Shown: one piece after another, positions 35,524-39,535 of the stretch
Layout of the letters: each line of letters starts with the position of its first letter
Numbering within the stretch: the stretch's first letter is position 1
NCBI GenBank assembly: GCA_024275295.1
Contig: JAJRZI010000095.1
Location: 1 to 39,535 of the forward strand
Reading direction: 5' to 3'
DNA: 39,535 bases
Source: Gammaproteobacteria bacterium
GTDB taxonomy: Bacteria; Pseudomonadota; Gammaproteobacteria; Chromatiales; Chromatiaceae
Translations under genes and position numbers: made by a program
The notes under the pieces: model-generated
Told to the model about the DNA's origin: nothing
What the model saw: only the letters and a program-made list of their open reading frames with translations
Database searches by the model: none

Positions 35524-36489
35524 TCATGGCACAGCAATGCGGGAGATGAGCGTCTCTATCAGATGATCAGGCGTAACCCCTTCCGCTTCGGCTTCATAGC
35601 TTAAAAGCACACGATGCCGCAGTACATCATGGGCAAGCGTCTGGATATCTTCAGGCGAAACAAAATCCCGACCAGCCAGCCAGGCATGTGCCCGTGCGCA
35701 ACGATCAAGTGCAATACTGGCGCGTGGGCTGGCGCCATACTCAACCCAGCGGGCAAGATCATCGCCATAGGCCCCAGGGTTACGGGTGGCAAGCACAAGT
35801 TGGATCAGATACTCCTCCAGATTCTCAGCCAGATGGATATCCAGCACTTGATCTCTGGCTTCAAACAGCACATTTTGAGAGAGCCGGGCAGGGGGAGGCG
35901 GGGGCTGGGCACCTTGTCGTGCCTCACCACGCGCCAGTTGCAGAATGGCCTTTTCGCTGCTGAAATCCGGGTAATCAATACGGACATGCAACAGAAACCG
36001 ATCCAGCTGCGCCTCAGGCAGTGGGTAGGTGCCCTCCTGCTCTATGGGGTTTTGCGTGGCCATAACCAGGAAGAGCTTTGGCAGAGGATAGGTCACAGAA
36101 CCCACGGTGATCTGCCGTTCTGCCATCGCCTCCAATAAGGCAGATTGTACCTTGGCTGGGGCGCGGTTGATCTCATCAGCCAGGATCAGGTTGTGAAAAA
36201 GTGGTCCCTGTTGAAATTTAAAGGTGCCCTCCTGCTGGCGGAAGATCTCGGTTCCTGTCAGGTCTGCAGGCAGCAAATCAGGGGTAAACTGAACACGATG
36301 AAAATTACCATCGATACCATCCCCCAACACCTTAATCGCTCTGGTTTTAGCCAGACTGGGGGCGCCTTCAACCAACAGATGGCCATCAGCCAGCAGCGCG
36401 ATAAGCAGCCGATTGATCAAGGTCTCCTGACCTATAATCTGCTGGCTTACATAGGTTTGCAGTTGTCTAATTTCGTTTTGGTGTGACAT
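35524..36489 (-). CDS. moxR: MoxR family AAA+ ATPase
   Basis: A 321-residue AAA+ chaperone-like ATPase. Walker A reads EGAPSLAKT (residues 41-49), Walker B LILADEINRAP, followed by QSALLEAMAERQITVG, sensor 1 FLVMATQNPIEQEGTYPLPEAQLDRFL, and an Arg-containing lid. MoxR ATPases help to mature or load cofactors into protein complexes together with VWA proteins; the client here is unknown. It leads the operon moxR-DUF58-DUF4381-batA-batB-batD. ATG 36489 has only a weak ribosome-binding site. The gene is divergent from rnm. Confidence 0.93.
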   Translation of the reverse strand: MSHQNEIRQLQTYVSQQIIGQETLINRLLIALLADGHLLVEGAPSLAKTRAIKVLGDGIDGNFHRVQFTPDLLPADLTGTEIFRQQEGTFKFQQGPLFHNLILADEINRAPAKVQSALLEAMAERQITVGSVTYPLPKLFLVMATQNPIEQEGTYPLPEAQLDRFLLHVRIDYPDFSSEKAILQLARGEARQGAQPPPPPARLSQNVLFEARDQVLDIHLAENLEEYLIQLVLATRNPGAYGDDLARWVEYGASPRASIALDRCARAHAWLAGRDFVSPEDIQTLAHDVLRHRVLLSYEAEAEGVTPDHLIETLISRIAVP

Positions 36490-36633
36490 CAGTTTTATCT
36501 ATCAATTTTTATAGCTACTTTCTGTGATGGATGATTTCGCACAGTGAGACCGGCTTTTTAGATTTCAGTTCCCCGCTTTTAGGAACGCGGAGATTCTATC
36601 TGCATCTGATGAAAAAAAGAATCTACCCGTTGC

Positions 36634-37515
36634 ATGGGTTACAATACTGCCATGTCCATGATTTTTGATTTGCACACCCACTCAACAGCATCCGATGGCA
36701 CAACAACGCCAAAAGAGCTGGTTCAGCACGCCGCTGATCAAGGGATCACCACCCTTGCACTAACTGACCATGATACAACCGATGGATTGGCTGAAGCTGC
36801 TGCGACAGCGCAAAGCCTTGGTGTTGGGTTTGTAGGTGGAGTGGAGGTCTCTGTAAACTGGAATAGCCATGTGGTGCATATTGTTGGCCTGGGTATCGAC
36901 CCTGATTGCAGGGTTTTACAGGATGGCTTGGCTGTATTGCGCCAATTCCGTAATTGGCGTGCAGAAGAGATGGGACGCAGACTGGAAAAGGTGGGTATTG
37001 CCGGTGCATTTGAGGGTGCAAAGCGCTTTTCAAATGGGATTCTGATTGGCCGCTGCCATTTTGCCCGCTTTCTTGTGAAGTATGGACATGCTGAGAATGA
37101 AAAAAAGGTTTTTCAACATTTTCTAACACGCGGCAAACCGGGGTATGTGCCAGGGAAATGGGCAGAGCTGGAAGATGCTGTGGCATGGATTCGAGCAGCA
37201 GGTGGGCAGGCAGTGATTGCGCATCCTGCACGTTACCCCTTTACCCGTACCAAGTTGCGTCGCCTGCTCACAGCATTCACGGATGCAGGTGGAGAGGGGC
37301 TGGAGGTTGTCTCTGGAAGCCATAATCGTGATGAGAATTTCAATATGGCCCGGCATGCAAAAGAGTTTGCGCTGCTGGCATCAACAGGTTCAGATTATCA
37401 TGGCCCTGAAAACCCCTGGCGCAAGCTGGGTCGTTTCCAGGTATTACCTGATGGCTGCACCCCTATTTGGCATAACTGGGCATCTTCTTCAACGCTCTGC
37501 GCTGTTAGTGCCTAA
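36634..37515 (+). CDS. rnm: PHP-domain 5'-3' exoribonuclease / phosphoesterase (RNase AM, YciV)
   Basis: A 293-residue PHP-family metal-dependent phosphatase-type nuclease. Metal ligands lie in FDLHTHSTASDG, LTDHDTTDG, GVEVSV, RCHFARFL, VIAHPARY and GSDYHGPENPW. The E. coli orthologue matures the 5' ends of 23S and 5S rRNA and degrades short RNA. ATG 36634 is used because it matches the E. coli N-terminal length; ATG 36652 is an alternative, and neither has a ribosome-binding site. yciO follows 46 bp downstream, as in E. coli and relatives. Confidence 0.92.
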   Translation: MGYNTAMSMIFDLHTHSTASDGTTTPKELVQHAADQGITTLALTDHDTTDGLAEAAATAQSLGVGFVGGVEVSVNWNSHVVHIVGLGIDPDCRVLQDGLAVLRQFRNWRAEEMGRRLEKVGIAGAFEGAKRFSNGILIGRCHFARFLVKYGHAENEKKVFQHFLTRGKPGYVPGKWAELEDAVAWIRAAGGQAVIAHPARYPFTRTKLRRLLTAFTDAGGEGLEVVSGSHNRDENFNMARHAKEFALLASTGSDYHGPENPWRKLGRFQVLPDGCTPIWHNWASSSTLCAVSA

Positions 37516-37561
37516 TAACTGATCAACACTTAATAATTTATCTAAACGGTCTCTCCTCCTC

Positions 37562-38185
37562 GTGGCTCAATTTTTCCAAATTCATCCAGATAACCCTCAG
37601 TTACGACTCATCCGAAGCGCAGTTGAAATCATTCACCAGGGTGGTTTGGTGATCTACCCCACTGACTCCAGTTATGCACTGGGCTGTCATATTGGTGATA
37701 AGCGGGCAATGGAGCGTATCCGACGTATCCGGCAGCTCGATGATAAGCATAATTTCACATTGGTGTGCCGAGATCTGACAGAGATCTCTACCTATGCCAA
37801 GATCGGCAACCAGCAATATCGATTGCTAAAAACCCTGACACCTGGCCCTTACACCTTCATTCATCAGGCAACTAAACAGGTGCCAAAGCGCCTTCAGCAT
37901 GCCAAACGTAAAACCATTGGCCTGCGCATACCCGATAATCATATCGCCCAGGCGTTATTAGAGGAGCTTGGTGAGCCGCTCATGAGCTCTACCCTGATCC
38001 TGCCTGGAGATGAGATGCCACTGACTGATCCCTATGATATGCGTGATACCCTTGGACATGATGTGGATCTGGTGATTGATGGTGGCTATTGTGGGTTTGA
38101 ACCTACAACGGTGGTGGATATGACAGATGATTCAGCGGTTGTACTGCGTGCAGGCAAGGGTGATGTTGCGCTGTTTGAAGAGTGA
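37562..38185 (+). CDS. yciO: Sua5/YciO/YrdC family protein YciO
   Basis: A 207-residue protein related to the threonylcarbamoyl-AMP synthases. It matches E. coli YciO from the start (AQFFQIHPDNPQLRLI), and has GGLVIYPTDSSYALGC, RIRQLDDKHNFTLVCRDL, KRKTIGLRIPDN and PTTVVDMTDD. The KxR-SxN ligand set of active Sua5/TsaC is only partly kept, so a role in tRNA t6A is uncertain. The start is GTG 37562. Oddly, the bases before it read CTCTCCTCCTC, which resembles anti-Shine-Dalgarno and not Shine-Dalgarno. Confidence 0.9.
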   Translation: MAQFFQIHPDNPQLRLIRSAVEIIHQGGLVIYPTDSSYALGCHIGDKRAMERIRRIRQLDDKHNFTLVCRDLTEISTYAKIGNQQYRLLKTLTPGPYTFIHQATKQVPKRLQHAKRKTIGLRIPDNHIAQALLEELGEPLMSSTLILPGDEMPLTDPYDMRDTLGHDVDLVIDGGYCGFEPTTVVDMTDDSAVVLRAGKGDVALFEE

Positions 38186-38215
38186 GATGATTTTATACAC
38201 GGGCTTCCAAAAGTG

Positions 38216-38872
38216 ATGAATGAACTAAATACGATTCAACAGGTGGTAGTACTGGTTATGCCTGTATTGTTTGCCATTACTGTGCATGAAGCTGCCCATG
38301 GCTGGGTTGCAAGCAAACTGGGGGATTCAACCGCCAAACAGCTGGGGCGTGTCACGCTGAATCCCATCAAGCATATCGACCTGCTGGGAACCGTGATATT
38401 GCCGCTTGGGATGTACCTGCTCACCGGCTTCATGTTTGGCTGGGCCAAGCCTGTTCCGGTGGATTGGCGCAATCTGAGAAATCCCCGCAGGGATATGGCC
38501 CTGGTGGCCATCGCCGGCCCCGCCTCCAATCTGATCATGGCCGTGCTCTGGGCTATCGGTATGCAGGTTGGCGTCCATCTGCTGGAGACCCTGCCCTGGG
38601 TAGCCTACCCCCTGATCTACATGGGCACCGCAGGCATTATGATCAATACCATATTGATGGTATTAAACCTGTTGCCTATTTTGCCGCTTGACGGGGGGCG
38701 CATTGTTGCTTCATTGCTGCCGCCAAAGCTTGCCGTGCCCTATGCACGCCTTGAGCCTTGGGGGCTGTTTATTATTGTTAGTTTGCTGGCAACCGGTCTG
38801 CTGGGCAACATCATTAGCCCAGTGTTATCGATGTTTCAATATATCATCGTGTCGTTGGTTGGCTTAAATTAG
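38216..38872 (+). CDS. Site-2 protease family zinc metalloprotease (M50)
   Basis: A 218-residue polytopic inner-membrane protease. The zinc motif is VHEAAHGW near residue 24, within the first membrane helix; the third ligand lies in NLLPILPLDGGRI near residue 155. At least four hydrophobic helices are present and no PDZ or CBS domain, so it is the minimal form. The substrate is unknown. It starts at ATG 38216 (a GTG precedes it) and lies between yciO and trpS, where such a gene is often found in gammaproteobacteria. Confidence 0.93.
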   Translation: MNELNTIQQVVVLVMPVLFAITVHEAAHGWVASKLGDSTAKQLGRVTLNPIKHIDLLGTVILPLGMYLLTGFMFGWAKPVPVDWRNLRNPRRDMALVAIAGPASNLIMAVLWAIGMQVGVHLLETLPWVAYPLIYMGTAGIMINTILMVLNLLPILPLDGGRIVASLLPPKLAVPYARLEPWGLFIIVSLLATGLLGNIISPVLSMFQYIIVSLVGLN

Positions 38873-38901
38873 TATCTCATTAAAAATCAGAGGAAACTCC
38901 A

Positions 38902-39535
38902 TTGACTCCTGTTCCTGCACAACACTCCCGTGTACTTTCCGGCATGCGACCCACTGGCAAGCTTCATCTGGGGCACTACCATGGAGTGCTGAAAAACTGG
39001 GTTGAGCTACAACATGAATATGAATGTTACTTTTTTGTAGCAGATTGGCATGCACTGACCACTCACTACGATGACCCCAGCATCATCCCCAACAGCGTTT
39101 GGGATATGGTGATTGATTGGCTGGCAGCAGGCGTCAACCCTGGTGAGGCCAAACTGTTTATTCAGTCCCGTGTTCCTGAGCATGCAGAGCTGCATCTATT
39201 GCTCTCTATGATCACTCCACTGGGGTGGCTGGAGCGTGTGCCAAGCTATAAAGATCAACAGGAGAAACTCAAAGAGCGGGATCTCGCTACCTACGGTTTT
39301 TTGGGGTATCCACTGCTGCAAAGTGCTGACATCCTGATCTACAAGGCAGGACAGGTTCCTGTGGGTGAGGATCAGGTCGCACATGTTGAGCTGACCCGGG
39401 AGGTGGCGCGCCGATTTAATCACCTCTACGGACGTGAATCTGGATTTGAAGAGAAGGCAACCCAAGCCATAAAAAAGATGGGCAAGAAGACAGCCAAGCT
39501 GTACGAACAGTATCGCAAAGCCTACCAGGAGCAGG
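38902..39535 (+). CDS. trpS: Tryptophanyl-tRNA synthetase, N-terminal part (cut by right edge)
   Basis: Class I aminoacyl-tRNA synthetase charging tRNA-Trp. 211 codons are visible. SGMRPTGKLHLGHYHG contains the HIGH-type motif, then YFFVADWHALTTHYDD, RVPEHAELHLLLSM, YPLLQSADILIYKAGQVPVGEDQ and EVARRFNHLYG. After that, GFEEKATQAIKKMGKKTAK looks like the insertion of the longer (about 400-residue) TrpRS type instead of the E. coli short form. The KMSKS loop should be beyond the edge. The start is TTG 38902, with AGAGGAAA directly upstream. 29 bp after the site-2 protease gene, so probably co-transcribed. Confidence 0.94.
   Translation, partial: MTPVPAQHSRVLSGMRPTGKLHLGHYHGVLKNWVELQHEYECYFFVADWHALTTHYDDPSIIPNSVWDMVIDWLAAGVNPGEAKLFIQSRVPEHAELHLLLSMITPLGWLERVPSYKDQQEKLKERDLATYGFLGYPLLQSADILIYKAGQVPVGEDQVAHVELTREVARRFNHLYGRESGFEEKATQAIKKMGKKTAKLYEQYRKAYQEQ

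Noticed and set aside
36568-36590. Pseudoknot-like pairings GTTCC/GGAAC and CCGC/GCGG between moxR and rnm
   Set aside because: No bases are left for the first loop, so both stems can hardly form together; short stems like these occur by chance.
36640-36652. TACAAT six bases before ATG 36652 as promoter of a leaderless rnm transcript
   Set aside because: No -35 or extended -10 bases accompany it; a single hexamer is too weak.

Overview
The window is about 39.5 kb of a Gram-negative chromosome, almost certainly a gammaproteobacterium. The central block gyrA-serC-serA-pheA-hisC-tyrA-aroA-cmk-rpsA-ihfB and the exbB-exbD-lpxK-Trm112-kdsB block are gene orders familiar from that class, and the LPS (lpxK, kdsB), TonB-dependent receptor and ExbBD genes fit an outer membrane. 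No rRNA, tRNA, CRISPR array or intact mobile element was seen. Species cannot be named from the sequence alone.

Left accessory part (1-10.9 kb). The window opens with the tail of a reading frame that may be an IS transposase remnant. It is followed on the minus strand by yhbY and a DUF438-hemerythrin-PAS sensor whose promoter carries a perfect palindrome. Next come two short citrate-synthase-fold proteins on the plus strand that appear to lack all the catalytic residues; their leader can fold into a three-way junction covering the ribosome-binding site. Their 3' end abuts a TonB-dependent receptor running the other way. An SDR oxidoreductase, an acetolactate-synthase-like ThDP enzyme, a tetraheme cytochrome c and an MTA/SAH-type deaminase follow. 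The deaminase is divergent from mtnA, which suggests a methionine-salvage pair.

Core biosynthesis part (10.9-24.4 kb). After mtnA and gyrA there is a long co-directional run for serine (serC, serA), phenylalanine, tyrosine and histidine (pheA, tyrA, hisC), the shikimate step aroA, then cmk, rpsA and ihfB. Several junctions overlap by 4 nt. The run ends at a strong intrinsic terminator after ihfB.

Envelope part (24.5-29.5 kb). pabB (folate) is followed by exbB-exbD-lpxK-Trm112-kdsB, which links energy transduction to the outer membrane with lipid A and KDO synthesis. A solitary phage-type GH24 lysozyme sits immediately after kdsB.

Right part (29.5-39.5 kb). A tightly packed minus-strand operon, moxR-DUF58-DUF4381-batA-batB/C-batD, encodes a MoxR AAA+ ATPase with membrane-anchored VWA proteins. 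Divergent from it is rnm(yciV)-yciO-site-2 protease-trpS; trpS is cut by the right edge.

The best candidates for something new are the catalytically degenerate citrate-synthase-like pair with its structured leader, and the palindrome-controlled hemerythrin sensor.
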